Positions 38,303-49,251 of a stretch of DNA of 64,000 nucleotides are shown here, one piece after another; position 1 is the stretch's first letter; each line of letters starts with the position of its first letter. This DNA comes from Orbaceae bacterium lpD02 (lineage in GTDB: Bacteria > Pseudomonadota > Gammaproteobacteria > Enterobacterales > Orbaceae). The DNA is taken from NCBI GenBank assembly GCA_036251875.1, contig CP133960.1, positions 992,001 through 1,056,000 on the forward strand. Direction: 5' to 3'. The notes under the pieces were generated by a model. That model did not search any database, was not told the DNA's origin, and was given only the letters and a program-made list of their open reading frames with translations. A program made the position numbers and the translations under genes.

Positions 38303-39000
38303 TTGATACCTAAATTATCTATTGCCGCTTGGGCAGCGATTTGTTCAGCTTTACGTCGATTGACACCACGCCCCATGTATTGATTATTATCGTTTTCGAG
38401 TTTACATTGGATCACAAATTCTTGTTCATGATCGTTACCAATAACTTCTACAATCAAATAGATAGGTCTTGCTTGGTGAATACCTTGTAAATACTCTTGC
38501 AAGCGCGTCTTGGCGTCTTTTTGCTTAATACCTGGTTGAATATTTTCTAAACGACTTTGATACCACTCTAAAATTAAATTTTTAATAACGTCAATATTGC
38601 TATCTAAATAAATTGCGCCAATTATAGCCTCAACAGCATCAGATATAATTGACTCTCGGCGATGTCCGCCACTTTTTAATTCACCTTGGCCTAAAATTAG
38701 GCAATCACCAATATTAAAATCTTGACCAATTACAGCTAACATTTCGCCACAAACAAGAGTAGAACGCATTTGGCTTAAATCCCCTTCGTCAACTAATGGG
38801 AAACGTTTAAATAATGCTTCGGCAATTACAAAACTTAAAATAGAATCGCCAAGGTACTCTAAGCGTTCATTATGAGCTTTATCTGCGCTGCGATGGGTTA
38901 GCGCTCTCGCTAATAAAGTAATGTTATTAAACGAGTAACCAATTAGCTTTTGTAATCTAATTAGTGGTTGTTCATGTTGTTTCATCACTAGTTTACTCAT
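38299..39000 (-). CDS. rnc: Ribonuclease III
   Basis: 233 aa. The RNase III signature [18 protein letters not shown] is near residue 40, with the catalytic Glu in [14 protein letters not shown], and a double-stranded RNA-binding domain follows from about 158. It processes rRNA precursors and cleaves duplex RNA. ATG at codon 1 or codon 6 may be the start. It is coupled to era and lies 117 bases after lepB. Confidence 0.95.
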   Translation of the reverse strand: MSKLVMKQHEQPLIRLQKLIGYSFNNITLLARALTHRSADKAHNERLEYLGDSILSFVIAEALFKRFPLVDEGDLSQMRSTLVCGEMLAVIGQDFNIGDCLILGQGELKSGGHRRESIISDAVEAIIGAIYLDSNIDVIKNLILEWYQSRLENIQPGIKQKDAKTRLQEYLQGIHQARPIYLIVEVIGNDHEQEFVIQCKLENDNNQYMGRGVNRRKAEQIAAQAAIDNLGIK

Positions 39001-39059
39001 GATATTAGAGGATAAATAATTCTTTAACCGAGCTCATTTTTGTTTTTTTAAATAAAATA

Positions 39060-39077
39060 GCGCCCATAAAAGGACGC
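39060..39077 (-). terminator. Hairpin between lepB and rnc
   Basis: On the minus strand GCGTCC-TTTTAT-GGGCGC forms a 6-base stem with one G-U pair, followed by TATTTTATTT. It may reduce read-through from lepA-lepB into rnc-era. Confidence 0.5.
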
Positions 39078-39117
39078 CTTAAAGCTTAACATATTAGCTA
39101 CTTTTATCACAATAGTA

Positions 39118-40113
39118 TTAGTGAACCGTTCCAATACGATTAAATCGAATACCAGTAGGCCATTCATTTGGTTGTTTCTCAAAACTAATCCAAATTGCAG
39201 ACACTTTACCTACAAAATTCTTCTCAGGCACAAATCCCCAAAAACGGCTGTCATCACTATTATCTCGATTATCACCCATCATAAAATAGCTACGTTCCGG
39301 TACGACCCATTCACCTGGCTTTTGGCCTGGTTGCTTATACATTTCATTAAGACCAAATGAAAGGATTGGCAACAATAAAATTTCATGCTTTTCCTCACCT
39401 AATGTTTCTTGTCTTTTGTTTAGTGAAAAAGAGACCACGGAGTTATTTGAGGGTAAATCCAACTCTGCATACTGTTTATCTGTATAAAAATTGGCACCTG
39501 AATTGCTAAAAACTTCGTTCCAACCACTCACTTCAATGTCAGTATAATCTAAGTTTAGGGGTATGCTTTGTTGTCCTTGGCAATTGTTGTCATCACTTAG
39601 ACACGCGGGATAAATAGTCAGCTCTTTATTCTCTGGATTATAAATAATTTTATCTCCTGGAGTACCAACCACTCGCTTCACAAAATCAACCGATGGATTT
39701 CTAGGATCTTTAAATACCGCGATATCACCGCGTTTTGGCGTACCAGTTGGAATAATGGTAGTATTTGTGATTGGATCTTTTATTCCATACGAATATTTTT
39801 GTACTGCAATAAAATCACCAATTAAAAGCGTTTCCATCATCGAACCGGATGGGATCTGGAATGGTTCAAAAATAAAAGAGCGGATCACAAATACCACAAA
39901 CAATACAGGAAAAAAAGATGCTAAAGAGTCTACCCAACTTTTAGGGCTGCCTACTTGAGCAAGAATTTTACCATCAATTTTACCATCAGTCTGTTTTCTG
40001 ACCTCTTCAACTTTACGTTGTCTTGCCGGTCGCCATTTAAACTTTTCCAGAAACCATAAAATTCCTGTAAAAAAAGTTACTAATGTCAATATAATAGCAA
40101 ACATTCCAGCCAT
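39118..40113 (-). CDS. lepB: Signal peptidase I
   Basis: 331 aa. Two N-terminal transmembrane helices (about 2-21 and 62-80). The catalytic serine is in PSGSMMETLLIGD, the general-base lysine in DFVKRVVGTPGD, and box E GDNRDNSDDSRFWGFVP is present. It removes Sec and Tat signal peptides at the periplasmic side. 22 bases after lepA. Confidence 0.95.
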   Translation of the reverse strand: MAGMFAIILTLVTFFTGILWFLEKFKWRPARQRKVEEVRKQTDGKIDGKILAQVGSPKSWVDSLASFFPVLFVVFVIRSFIFEPFQIPSGSMMETLLIGDFIAVQKYSYGIKDPITNTTIIPTGTPKRGDIAVFKDPRNPSVDFVKRVVGTPGDKIIYNPENKELTIYPACLSDDNNCQGQQSIPLNLDYTDIEVSGWNEVFSNSGANFYTDKQYAELDLPSNNSVVSFSLNKRQETLGEEKHEILLLPILSFGLNEMYKQPGQKPGEWVVPERSYFMMGDNRDNSDDSRFWGFVPEKNFVGKVSAIWISFEKQPNEWPTGIRFNRIGTVH

Positions 40114-40135
40114 TGAACTTCCTCACTTAAATTAA

Positions 40136-41932
40136 TTATTCTTTACCTACATGTAAGATGGCCAAAAACGCTTCTTGAGGTAATTCGACATTACCAACTT
40201 GTTTCATCCGTTTTTTACCATCTTTTTGTTTTTGTAGCAGCTTTTTCTTGCGGCTAACATCACCACCGTAACATTTTGCTAATACGTTTTTCCTAAGCTG
40301 CTTGACTGTTGAACGTGCAATAACATGGTTACCAATTGCAGCTTGAATGGCAATGTCAAATTGCTGGCGAGGAATTAGCTCTTTCATCTTTTCAACAAGT
40401 TCTCGACCTCGATAAGGCGCATTGTCTTTATGCGTAATTAAGGCTAATGCGTCCACTCGCTCACTATTAATTAAGACGTCTAATCTTACCATATTCGCAT
40501 TTTGAAAGCGTTTAAAACCATAATCTAAGGAAGCGTAACCCCGAGAAGTCGACTTTAACTTATCAAAAAAGTCTAGCACAACCTCTGCCATTGGGATTTC
40601 GTAAGTCAGCGCAACTTGGTTGCCATGGTACACCATATTCGTTTGTATACCTCGTTTTTCAACACAAAGGGTAATCACGTTACCTAGATAGGCTTGAGGA
40701 ACCAGAATATTACATTCGGCAATCGGTTCTCGCAATTCAAGTATATTGTTAATAGCCGGTAATTTTGATGGACTATCAACATAAACGGTTTCATTTGATG
40801 TTGTTAATATTTCATAAACTACTGTCGGAGCTGTAGTTATCAGATCAAGATTGTATTCCCGTTCTAAGCGCTCTTGAATAATCTCCATGTGAAGCAATCC
40901 AAGAAAACCACAACGAAAACCAAAACCCAAAGCTGTTGATGTTTCTGGTTCATAAAACAAAGACGCATCATTTAAGCTTAACTTACCGAGCGCGTCTCTA
41001 AAGGCTTCATAATCATCAGAACTAGTTGGGAACAACCCTGCATAAACCTGAGGTTTGACTCTTTTAAAACCAGGTAAGGCATTATCGGCCGGGTTACGAG
41101 CAAGTGTTAGCGTATCACCCACTGGAGCGCCAAGTATATCTTTAATAGCACAAACAACCCAGCCTACTTCTCCGCAAGCTAGTATATTTTTATCAATCTG
41201 TTTAGGTGTAAAAATACCTAAGCGATCAACATTATATGTTATGCCAGTACTCATAACTTTAATTTTATCACCTTTACGTAATTCACCATTTTTTACGCGA
41301 ATAAGTGAAACCACGCCAAGATAGTTATCAAACCATGAGTCGATAATCAAAGCCTGTAGCGGCGCATTATCATCGCCAGTTGGGGCGGGGATTTCTTTTA
41401 CTAAGCGTTCAATCACATCGATAACACCTACGCCAGTCTTAGCTGAGCAGCGCACTGCGTCAGAAGCATCTATACCGACAATATCTTCAATCTCTTGTGC
41501 GACTCGTTCAGGCTCTGCAGCAGGGAGATCTATTTTATTCAAAACAGGAACAACTTCTAAATTCATGTCAATTGCCGTATAGCAATTTGCTAAAGTCTGC
41601 GCTTCAACACCTTGGCCTGCATCGACAACGAGTAAGGCGCCTTCACATGCAGCAAGCGAGCGCGATACTTCGTACGAAAAATCGACATGGCCTGGTGTAT
41701 CAATAAAATTAAGCTGATAAATTTGCCCATCTTTTGCATGATAATCAAGGGTAACGCTTTGCGCCTTAATGGTTATACCACGCTCTCGCTCAAGATCCAT
41801 AGAGTCAAGCACTTGTGCTTCCATTTCGCGATCAGATAGTCCCCCACAAATTTGGATAATACGATCGGATAAAGTTGATTTGCCATGATCAATATGGGCA
41901 ATAATTGAGAAATTTCGGATATTTTTGTTCAT
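40136..41932 (-). CDS. lepA: Elongation factor 4 (LepA)
   Basis: 598 aa, the usual length. The GTPase motifs [18 protein letters not shown] and NKIDLP are followed by domains II, III and V and the LepA-specific C-terminal domain with [22 protein letters not shown]. It acts on ribosomes during assembly or stress. It heads the lepA-lepB operon. Confidence 0.97.
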   Translation of the reverse strand: MNKNIRNFSIIAHIDHGKSTLSDRIIQICGGLSDREMEAQVLDSMDLERERGITIKAQSVTLDYHAKDGQIYQLNFIDTPGHVDFSYEVSRSLAACEGALLVVDAGQGVEAQTLANCYTAIDMNLEVVPVLNKIDLPAAEPERVAQEIEDIVGIDASDAVRCSAKTGVGVIDVIERLVKEIPAPTGDDNAPLQALIIDSWFDNYLGVVSLIRVKNGELRKGDKIKVMSTGITYNVDRLGIFTPKQIDKNILACGEVGWVVCAIKDILGAPVGDTLTLARNPADNALPGFKRVKPQVYAGLFPTSSDDYEAFRDALGKLSLNDASLFYEPETSTALGFGFRCGFLGLLHMEIIQERLEREYNLDLITTAPTVVYEILTTSNETVYVDSPSKLPAINNILELREPIAECNILVPQAYLGNVITLCVEKRGIQTNMVYHGNQVALTYEIPMAEVVLDFFDKLKSTSRGYASLDYGFKRFQNANMVRLDVLINSERVDALALITHKDNAPYRGRELVEKMKELIPRQQFDIAIQAAIGNHVIARSTVKQLRKNVLAKCYGGDVSRKKKLLQKQKDGKKRMKQVGNVELPQEAFLAILHVGKE

Positions 41933-42039
41933 ATCAATTATTTTCAGTTAATTTTTCGCTAGTTAGATACTTTAAATTAAGCACAGCATTCTACACATTA
42001 ATCTGCTTTAAGCAAAGCCCTACATGAGCCGATTTTTAA

Positions 42040-43086
42040 TCATGGCAATTTAATATTTATGCTATTAGCGATATGTTCAATTGTTTCAGGAGGAAGATCA
42101 CCGATAATAACAATATTCATATGATTAATATTTGCCGAATAAATAGTCCGTTCACCTTGCGCAATTACGTTTGCTAACTTGTTGGCTAAAGGGCTTTTTG
42201 AGACATTGACAGAGAAAGAGAAGACTCCATCAGAAAATATTCCCGTATCAATATTTGTTTTATCAAAATCAAAATTATAAGCAGATATTTCGCTAAATCC
42301 TTTAGGTAGAAAATCGATTTGCCACGAATTTACTTGCTGTTTTTCCTTATTAATTGGGATAATAATTGGATAATCTCTATCTTCAATATAATTTTTAAAA
42401 GCATGCTTATCAAAATCGAAATTAACATCTAACACTTTAATTTGTTTAATTATTTTTGAATTCAAATCAAGCAAATCGATACGTAAAGGCAAATTACTGT
42501 CATCATCAATCCATAATACATAGTTATAACGATCTTTATCTTTAGGAATAATTCTCACTAATTGGCTGTTACGATTAGCGGTTCTACTTTTACCTAATAG
42601 TACAAAATCATAATATTCGCTTAATTTATTAAAATCACTATAAATAATATCAGGAAACGCTTCGATTATATGCTTAATAGCAAGAGAAAATGATTCACTT
42701 TCAGGTTGGAAATAGCTTACGGTATCGTTATGTAAAATGATCTCTTTAGGAGCGCCTTCTAAATATAATAAATTAGCATAATTTTCATTATTTGCACCTA
42801 AATGGCGATATTGAAAAGTGTTCGAATAACCATTAGATTCTTGCTGTACAAAATGAATTTTATAATCAGTATTTAGTACCGTATTTTTCATATTATTTAA
42901 AAGAGTAATAACCGATTCATCGATGGCGCTTTGTCTAGGCATTGAATCTAAATCATCACCAACGCTGGTATTTAAAGGCTCAGAGAAGACGTAAAAGGAG
43001 AAACAACATAATGTTATAATTAAAACGGCTTTCATCCATTTTAGTGGTAAAACAATAAACTCGGCTTTAAATAAATTTGCTATCAT
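42040..43086 (-). CDS. rseB: Sigma-E regulatory protein RseB
   Basis: 348 aa as given; codon 18 (43035) begins a better signal peptide (KAVLIITLCCFSFYVFS), so the true start may be there, though neither has a clear ribosome-binding site and the first sits 11 bases after rseA. The mature part has the LolA-like lipoprotein-sensing domain and a C-terminal domain that binds RseA. RseB protects RseA from DegS cleavage until lipopolysaccharide intermediates bind. No rseC follows; the next gene is lepA. Confidence 0.88.
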   Translation of the reverse strand: MIANLFKAEFIVLPLKWMKAVLIITLCCFSFYVFSEPLNTSVGDDLDSMPRQSAIDESVITLLNNMKNTVLNTDYKIHFVQQESNGYSNTFQYRHLGANNENYANLLYLEGAPKEIILHNDTVSYFQPESESFSLAIKHIIEAFPDIIYSDFNKLSEYYDFVLLGKSRTANRNSQLVRIIPKDKDRYNYVLWIDDDSNLPLRIDLLDLNSKIIKQIKVLDVNFDFDKHAFKNYIEDRDYPIIIPINKEKQQVNSWQIDFLPKGFSEISAYNFDFDKTNIDTGIFSDGVFSFSVNVSKSPLANKLANVIAQGERTIYSANINHMNIVIIGDLPPETIEHIANSINIKLP

Positions 43087-43097
43087 TATAGAACAAA

Positions 43098-43658
43098 CTA
43101 TTGTTGCACATTTAAACGTTTTCGTAACTCATAATCCTGAATCAAAAAACGTATTTTGCTATACTCTTCAGACTCCGCCGTGTCTTGCTGTGTCTGATTT
43201 TGCCCTGTCGCTATGCCACCAACCGGGGACACATTGACACCAATCGGTACAGTATTTAAAACTGGTGATGCATCATTATTAACAGAGCTCTGTTGATGAT
43301 ATTGAACCCCAGCAATAATTCCGAGCGTAACACAGGCAGCAAGACCAACTTGACTCAATTTGCTCACGGCATCTTTTGTCTTCGGCCAAAAATTGCGTGC
43401 TAATCTTGAAGGTGAGACTTGGTTAGCCTTCTCTTGATTGAATAACTCCTCTAAATCAATAGCACTAGCAACTTTATTGCTAATATCCCATGTTAAAACA
43501 CTGCTATATAATCTTCCTTGCATCACATCCCGAGCAACATGATAACGATACCAACTCTGTTTAAGTTCTTCATCACCTACCACAGAATCAATGACCTGAG
43601 CATCAATTTGATTACCATCCATTAACGATGAAAGTTGTTCTTTATGCCCTTTTAACAT
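43098..43658 (-). CDS. rseA: Anti-sigma-E factor RseA
   Basis: 186 aa. The N-terminal cytoplasmic domain begins KGHKEQLSSLMDGNQ, as E. coli RseA does (KEQLSALMDGE). A transmembrane helix lies at about 100-118 (VGLAACVTLGIIAGV), followed by a periplasmic tail that binds RseB. It holds sigma-E at the membrane until DegS/RseP cleavage. It is 39 bases after rpoE. Confidence 0.92.
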   Translation of the reverse strand: MLKGHKEQLSSLMDGNQIDAQVIDSVVGDEELKQSWYRYHVARDVMQGRLYSSVLTWDISNKVASAIDLEELFNQEKANQVSPSRLARNFWPKTKDAVSKLSQVGLAACVTLGIIAGVQYHQQSSVNNDASPVLNTVPIGVNVSPVGGIATGQNQTQQDTAESEEYSKIRFLIQDYELRKRLNVQQ

Positions 43659-43697
43659 AGTTTGCCTTTTCTAATCTTATTGATTTAATCATATTTA

Positions 43698-44270
43698 CTA
43701 ACTTAATAATGGTTTTAGCTTTTCATCTATTGCTTCACGAGCCCTGAAAATACGAGAACGAACGGTCCCCACAGGGGTATTCATTATTTCAGCTATTTCC
43801 TCATAACTTAAACCGTCTATCTCTCTGAGTGTAATTGCTGTTTTTAAATCTTCTGTTAGCGATTCAATAGTTTGAAAAACTACTCTTTTTATTTCATCCG
43901 ATAAGACTATGCTTTCCGGATTATTAATATCTCTTAATAAATCAGCACCTTCATATGTTTCCGCCTCAGCAGCATCAATATCCGAAGACGGTGGACGCCG
44001 ACCTTGTGCTATCAAATAATTTTTAGCTGTATTAACAGCTATCCGGTATAACCATGTATAAAATACACTTTCACCTTTAAAAGAGCTTAAAGAACGGTAT
44101 GCCCGAATAAACGTCTCTTGTACTACATCGGGAACTTCTGACGGTAATACATAACGAGATACTAAATGAGCTAATCGACTTTGATAACGCGTTACCAAAA
44201 GATTAAAGGCATTTTTATTGCCAGCAAGCACTCGGTCAACCAATACTTGATCGGTTACTTGTTCTCCCAT
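43698..44270 (-). CDS. rpoE: RNA polymerase sigma-E factor
   Basis: 190 aa ECF sigma factor. Region 2 (LVTRYQSRLAHLVSRYV ... DVVQETFIRAYRSL) and region 4 (ITLREIDGLSYEEIAEIMNTPVGTVRSRIFRAREA) closely match E. coli RpoE. It directs the envelope-stress regulon. A sigma-E promoter lies directly upstream, so it is autoregulated. Confidence 0.97.
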   Translation of the reverse strand: MGEQVTDQVLVDRVLAGNKNAFNLLVTRYQSRLAHLVSRYVLPSEVPDVVQETFIRAYRSLSSFKGESVFYTWLYRIAVNTAKNYLIAQGRRPPSSDIDAAEAETYEGADLLRDINNPESIVLSDEIKRVVFQTIESLTEDLKTAITLREIDGLSYEEIAEIMNTPVGTVRSRIFRAREAIDEKLKPLLS

Positions 44271-44335
44271 TTAAGACCATTCCTCATTATTATTCCTTCA
44301 TCCCCATATATAGTCAAAAATGCCGATACAATATA

Positions 44336-44363
44336 TTAGAGTCTAATAAATTAAAAAAGTTCC
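44336..44363 (-). promoter_or_regulatory. Sigma-E promoter of rpoE
   Basis: On the minus strand GGAACTT (44363-44357) is followed after exactly 16 bases by TCTAA (44340-44336), the same motifs and spacing as the autoregulated E. coli rpoE promoter. It lies about 66 bases before the rpoE start codon. Confidence 0.88.
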
Positions 44364-44423
44364 CGTTATTTTAATCACATTATAATAAATAGGTCTATGA
44401 AAAAAAATAACTATCACAAAAAC

Positions 44424-46919
44424 TTACTGTGCTTCATTAAACAGTAAAATTTCCCGATCACCATGGTGATTATAAACAATTTGATAAAATTGAGGCAGAT
44501 TAAAGTTAACTGATAAACTCGTCGAAAACGTAAAACGATCATCCGATAAGGTATAAAAACTATTTACATCCCTAATCATACTATTGATATCACCATTACA
44601 ATCATAATAAACTTCCGCTTGATTATTTTCATTCAAAATATAAAGATCAAACCCAGCTCCCCTCTTTTCAAAGAAAAATTGAATAATCCCTTCGCTCGCC
44701 ATACTATCGATTTCTTTCGGTAACTCATTAGCAGTATTCCAAGTATTATTTAACGCGCTACCATGAATTTTATTATTTGAAATAGCACCATAAAAATCGA
44801 TTGTATTATTGAATTGATGAGTAGACACACCGAATCGTTCAAAAAAGAGATACCAAGATGAACCATTTATACGCAATGGCATAAATTTTTTAAAGTTATT
44901 TTTAGTAGAACTTAAACGAAAATCAATACAGCGATCGATTATATCTTGCATCTGTTGCTTTATAACGCTATTAAGATGTTTGCTATAACAAAATATTTTA
45001 ATTGGATTAGGCAAGTCTGCATCTTTATGCATACGATTAAGTAAGGTTTTTATTGCATCAAGAACACACAAAGGACCATCAAATTGCAATACCCTTATCT
45101 CATTCCAAGAGTTGCGATAGAGTAAATTAATTGATTTAACTAAGCTAACCTCTTGTTCACTATAATTTAGTACATTAATATTAAATATATTATGATCTAA
45201 ATAAGTTACATTCTCTTGGCTCGTGAAACCATCTTTAAGATTGATAATTATTGCTAGATGCCTTATCTCACAAGGCCCGTATAATGCCTCTTCGGTTGCA
45301 GCGGGAATCGTGATAGGGAAATAAGATTGTAAATCGAAAACTAATTGCCTTAATGTACTTGGGTCATGATCGGTACCATTTCGATAAAATAGTTGGGTAT
45401 CCTTTGCAATTAATCGGTTAAAGTAACACCAAGAGACTAATTTAACCAACGAGCTACTATATTCTAAATATTGATGCCCAATAATAGAATCCAGAGTCGG
45501 CTTTTGATTATAAACATACCAACCAATTCGATTAACTCTATCGTTTTTAACATAAATAAACGTTAAACTATTTTCGGATAAATTCTTTGAAATATTAGCG
45601 TTAATGACCGTGATTTTACCTGGTAAAACTTCATAAGCGGCATAAAGCTTGCGCGTTAATATCGCTAAATCCTTAGGGCTAATTAAAGAATCTAAATTAT
45701 TACGACGACCAAATATTAATAAATTACGATAACCAGACATCATTGTTTGCAGCAATAATTCATGAACATCTCTTACCTTTTCGATTTTCCATGAATCACT
45801 ACAATCTAATGTTTTGATATACTCCTGACTCCATCCCCAACTCTTAACTAATTCACTCAAGAGTGCTCGCCGCCAAGATATACGGTTAGCTATTTCTGAT
45901 AATTTTTCATTAACTTTTAAATAAAAACATGCTCGAAGTAAATGTAGCCGAGTCGTATCGCCAATAGCTGTTAAATAATCAGTTACTTTTTCAAGCATCA
46001 TATAATAAGAATCTAAATAATTGTATTGCATATCATTTTTTTGAATAAATGATTTTACATAATAAGCAATAACTTTATTAGCAGGATATTCCCATGCATA
46101 AACCTCGAGGAGTAATGTTTTTAGTACTGCTTTAAAGGGAGAGTCAACACTTTTATACAGTTGCCATAAACTTGCACCAAAATACTCTTCAGCGGATAAA
46201 TTGAATAAAGAGCCAAAATCGAGCCATTCAGAACGATTAATCACACCCGCATCAACAAAAGCACTAATGCATTCATCATAAGAAGAATATTGCACATCAT
46301 TAATTTTAAAATCATACGGCACTAAGTACCAAAGTAGAAGCTTACCCGCTAGATGGTTAGCACTACGATAAAACTCCTCAAGTAGTAGCATATGCTGCGC
46401 TGAACCGCAGCTTTCCCCCATCAAGCATTCATGATGCTGATCTTTAAAGCGATCCGCATCAACAATAAACAATGTTAACTGGATATTATAACTTTCAGCC
46501 CAGTTTTCAATTAAATGGCACTTTTGTTCCAAAAGTAATCGTTCATTTTGAGATAGATTATGCTCAACACATACCCAAATATCTAAATCGGACTCAATCG
46601 ATTGTCCTAAAGTACAGGTACTCCCCATTGAATAAACTGCTGAAATTTTATTTTCAGATATAGAAATATCATTTGAAAACGCACCGAATTTTTGAGTGGC
46701 TTTTTGTCTAATTTCAGTTGAAGGAGTATAGCTCGAAATCCCATGTGGAACCTGATTGTTAAAATAGCCAGGTAAGCTAGGATGATTATAATGTAATAGC
46801 ATAGGCAATAACAAAAACACATCCTGAAATGATTCAGGCATGGCATCAAGTGCTCGCTTTTGTTTTACTAAGGCAAGCTCATTCAGTGTAGTTTTTATTC
46901 TATTGAGATAATCTTGCAT
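44424..46919 (-). CDS. cyaA: Class I adenylate cyclase
   Basis: 831 aa. The catalytic nucleotidyltransferase half contains YSMGSTCTLGQSIESDLDIWVCVE (near residue 93-116), with the GS...DxD metal site. The C-terminal regulatory half has the typical Cya length and weaker conservation. It makes cyclic AMP for CRP and is regulated through EIIA-Glc of the PTS. Divergent from the nudL-like gene; I found no convincing CRP site in the 148-base gap. Confidence 0.95.
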   Translation of the reverse strand: MQDYLNRIKTTLNELALVKQKRALDAMPESFQDVFLLLPMLLHYNHPSLPGYFNNQVPHGISSYTPSTEIRQKATQKFGAFSNDISISENKISAVYSMGSTCTLGQSIESDLDIWVCVEHNLSQNERLLLEQKCHLIENWAESYNIQLTLFIVDADRFKDQHHECLMGESCGSAQHMLLLEEFYRSANHLAGKLLLWYLVPYDFKINDVQYSSYDECISAFVDAGVINRSEWLDFGSLFNLSAEEYFGASLWQLYKSVDSPFKAVLKTLLLEVYAWEYPANKVIAYYVKSFIQKNDMQYNYLDSYYMMLEKVTDYLTAIGDTTRLHLLRACFYLKVNEKLSEIANRISWRRALLSELVKSWGWSQEYIKTLDCSDSWKIEKVRDVHELLLQTMMSGYRNLLIFGRRNNLDSLISPKDLAILTRKLYAAYEVLPGKITVINANISKNLSENSLTFIYVKNDRVNRIGWYVYNQKPTLDSIIGHQYLEYSSSLVKLVSWCYFNRLIAKDTQLFYRNGTDHDPSTLRQLVFDLQSYFPITIPAATEEALYGPCEIRHLAIIINLKDGFTSQENVTYLDHNIFNINVLNYSEQEVSLVKSINLLYRNSWNEIRVLQFDGPLCVLDAIKTLLNRMHKDADLPNPIKIFCYSKHLNSVIKQQMQDIIDRCIDFRLSSTKNNFKKFMPLRINGSSWYLFFERFGVSTHQFNNTIDFYGAISNNKIHGSALNNTWNTANELPKEIDSMASEGIIQFFFEKRGAGFDLYILNENNQAEVYYDCNGDINSMIRDVNSFYTLSDDRFTFSTSLSVNFNLPQFYQIVYNHHGDREILLFNEAQ

Positions 46920-47067
46920 AACGTCTCGAAAATTAAAAACGTGGCTAGAAACACATTTTTATAATATTATCGCAATCTAACATGTTATTTTATTAACGTA
47001 AAGAACTTTGCAAAAGCACAACTAAAGCAACTATTATTCTTTTTTAATCCTATAAACCGAAGATAAG

Positions 47068-47673
47068 ATGATTACGACTAGTGATATTTTTCGTAAAATA
47101 GAAAACAGAACCAAAGAATCTAATCTGAAAGATAAGGCTGCCGTTCTTATACCTATCATACAGGTAGATAATCAACTTCAGCTATTATTTGAGGTTCGCT
47201 CGTCAAAACTCAAATGGCAGCCAAGTGATATCTGCTTTCCAGGTGGACGGATGGAGCTAATTGATAATTCACCTACCGATACTGCAATTAGAGAAACCAG
47301 CGAAGAATTGGGGATAGCTCAAAATACGATTAAAATATATGGTTCATTATCTCCTTTTTTAGCCAATATTGGTTTAAAAATTTACCCCGTAGTTGGAGAG
47401 CTGACTTCGTTACAACTAAACATAAATCCCGATGAAGTTGCCAATACCTTCAGCGTACCAATTGAATGGTTTATTGAACATCCGCCAATTGAGACAACAA
47501 TGGAAGTTGCTTATAAACCAGGAAATAACTTCCCTTTTCACTTGATACCAAATTACACTAAAACATGGCAAAAGCTGGCTCAACATAATATTTATGTCTA
47601 TCATTATAAAAATTATGTTATTTGGGGTTTAACAGCACAAATAATAAGATTATTTTTACAAGAAATAAATTAA
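47068..47673 (+). CDS. nudL: Nudix hydrolase, CoA pyrophosphatase type (NudL-like)
   Basis: 201 aa. The Nudix box reads GGRMELIDNSPTDTAIRETSEELGI (about residues 57-81), with an SSKLKWQPSDICFPGG entry typical of the CoA-diphosphatase subfamily. The REtxEE core is intact. It is predicted to cleave CoA or acyl-CoA to phosphopantetheine and 3',5'-ADP. It lies 31 bases before ubiG. Confidence 0.82.
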   Translation: MITTSDIFRKIENRTKESNLKDKAAVLIPIIQVDNQLQLLFEVRSSKLKWQPSDICFPGGRMELIDNSPTDTAIRETSEELGIAQNTIKIYGSLSPFLANIGLKIYPVVGELTSLQLNINPDEVANTFSVPIEWFIEHPPIETTMEVAYKPGNNFPFHLIPNYTKTWQKLAQHNIYVYHYKNYVIWGLTAQIIRLFLQEIN

Positions 47674-47704
47674 CCTTGCATAGAAATGTATTAAAGGAAA
47701 TAAA

Positions 47705-48406
47705 ATGTCACACAATATTGATGCTAAAGAAATTGATAAATTTTCGCAATTAGCCAATGAATGGTGGGATCCAAATGGCAAATGTAAACCGTTACACATA
47801 ATAAATCCACTACGTGTTGATTATATCAAACAACATTGTGGCGAAAATTTAATTGGTAGAAATGTGCTCGATGTCGGCTGTGGTGGTGGCATTCTATCAG
47901 AAAGTCTCGCTAAACTTGGAGCTGACGTTACAGGTCTTGATTTAGCAGAAGCATCACTTAATGTTGCTAATAATCATGCTAAAACAAATCAACTCACAAT
48001 TAATTATATTAAATCGTCAATTGAAGAATATGCAGAGCACGCGGAAAAACAATACGATATTATTACGTGTATGGAATTGTTAGAGCATGTGCCTGATCCT
48101 AGCTCTATCATTAACGCCTGTGCAAAATTACTTAAACCGCAAGGAAAGCTCTTTTTATCGACGATAAATCGTAACTATAAAGCAAAATTATTATTAATCT
48201 ATGGTGCGGAATATGTTGCTCGATTAGTTCCTAAAGGTACCCACGACTTCGAGCGTTTCATTCGCCCTTCTGAGCTAATGGAAATGGTTTCTATCGCCAA
48301 GTTGCATACTACCGATATCATAGGCATGGAATATCACCTTATCAAAAATCAGTTTTTGCTTGGAAAAAATATTGATGTTAACTACATTTTACTGGCTGAA
48401 AGATAA
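47705..48406 (+). CDS. ubiG: UbiG, bifunctional O-methyltransferase of ubiquinone synthesis
   Basis: 233 aa. N-terminal EIDKFSQLANEWWDPNGKCKPLHIINPLR and SAM motif I VLDVGCGGGILSESLAKLGA are characteristic. It performs both O-methylations in ubiquinone (and related quinone) synthesis. Same direction as nudL, with an approximately 200-base gap to ssb. Confidence 0.95.
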   Translation: MSHNIDAKEIDKFSQLANEWWDPNGKCKPLHIINPLRVDYIKQHCGENLIGRNVLDVGCGGGILSESLAKLGADVTGLDLAEASLNVANNHAKTNQLTINYIKSSIEEYAEHAEKQYDIITCMELLEHVPDPSSIINACAKLLKPQGKLFLSTINRNYKAKLLLIYGAEYVARLVPKGTHDFERFIRPSELMEMVSIAKLHTTDIIGMEYHLIKNQFLLGKNIDVNYILLAER

Positions 48407-48606
48407 TCGTAATTGAAAATTGACAATTTAGTAAAAAATATAAATTAATAACTGTTATAGTTAAAAATTAAATAAAATAATAGTAACTATGTCGTAAAAA
48501 AAGTAGCTAATAAAGAAAAACTATTATCTTAACTTCCGCTCATGCTACAATACGCGACTAATCTATAAAGTGAAAAATAGTTAAATAATGTTTAGGAGTC
48601 ATATCA

Positions 48607-49101
48607 ATGGCAAATCGGGGAATAAATAAGGTTATTTTAGTTGGTAATTTAGGACAAGATCCTGAAGTCCGTTATTTACCTAATGGTGGTGCTGTTGCAA
48701 ATATAAGTGTTGCCACTTCTGAAACGTGGAAAGACAAACAAACAGGCGAACAAAAAGATCGAACAGAATGGCATCGAGTCGTTATTTTCGGTAAATTAGC
48801 TGAAATTGCAGGCGAATATCTAAAAAAAGGTTCACAAGTTTACATTGAAGGTCAGCTGCAAACGCGTAAATGGCAAGATCAATCAGGTCAAGATCGATAT
48901 ACAACAGAAATTGTGGTTAACATTGGTGGCACATTACAGATCCTTGGTGGTCGAGGAGCTGGCACTACAGATGAAGCTCCACAGCAAAATTGGGGACAGA
49001 GTTCAAACAATAACTCATCAGCCCCTTCACGCCAAGCGCCAGCAAAACAACCACCAGCCAATGAACCACCAATGGATTTTGATGACGATATCCCGTTCTA
49101 A
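48607..49101 (+). CDS. ssb: Single-stranded DNA-binding protein
   Basis: 164 aa. The OB fold begins [24 protein letters not shown], followed by a Gln/Asn/Pro-rich linker and the acidic tip MDFDDDIPF that binds partner proteins. An AGGAG ribosome-binding site lies 9 bases upstream of the ATG. I found no LexA box in the preceding 200 bases. Confidence 0.96.
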   Translation: MANRGINKVILVGNLGQDPEVRYLPNGGAVANISVATSETWKDKQTGEQKDRTEWHRVVIFGKLAEIAGEYLKKGSQVYIEGQLQTRKWQDQSGQDRYTTEIVVNIGGTLQILGGRGAGTTDEAPQQNWGQSSNNNSSAPSRQAPAKQPPANEPPMDFDDDIPF

Positions 49102-49138
49102 AAAATACCATTGAATTTGTTGTAAAGTTTCGCTTCAT

Positions 49139-49170
49139 AGCCCCTTCTATTTGGGGCTTTTATGTTTTTA
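49139..49170 (+). terminator. Rho-independent terminator of ssb
   Basis: AGCCCC (49139-49144) pairs with GGGGCT (49153-49158), followed by TTTATGTTTTT. 37 bases after the ssb stop. Confidence 0.88.
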
Positions 49171-49251
49171 CAGATAGTAAATCTTACTTGAGATATTTTA
49201 TATCATACATATGGAGCCTAAAAATAAAAAGAATCCGTTATCAATAGTAAA

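Noticed and set aside
48407-48606. LexA box upstream of ssb
   Set aside because: No CTGT-N8-ACAG motif was found in this gap.
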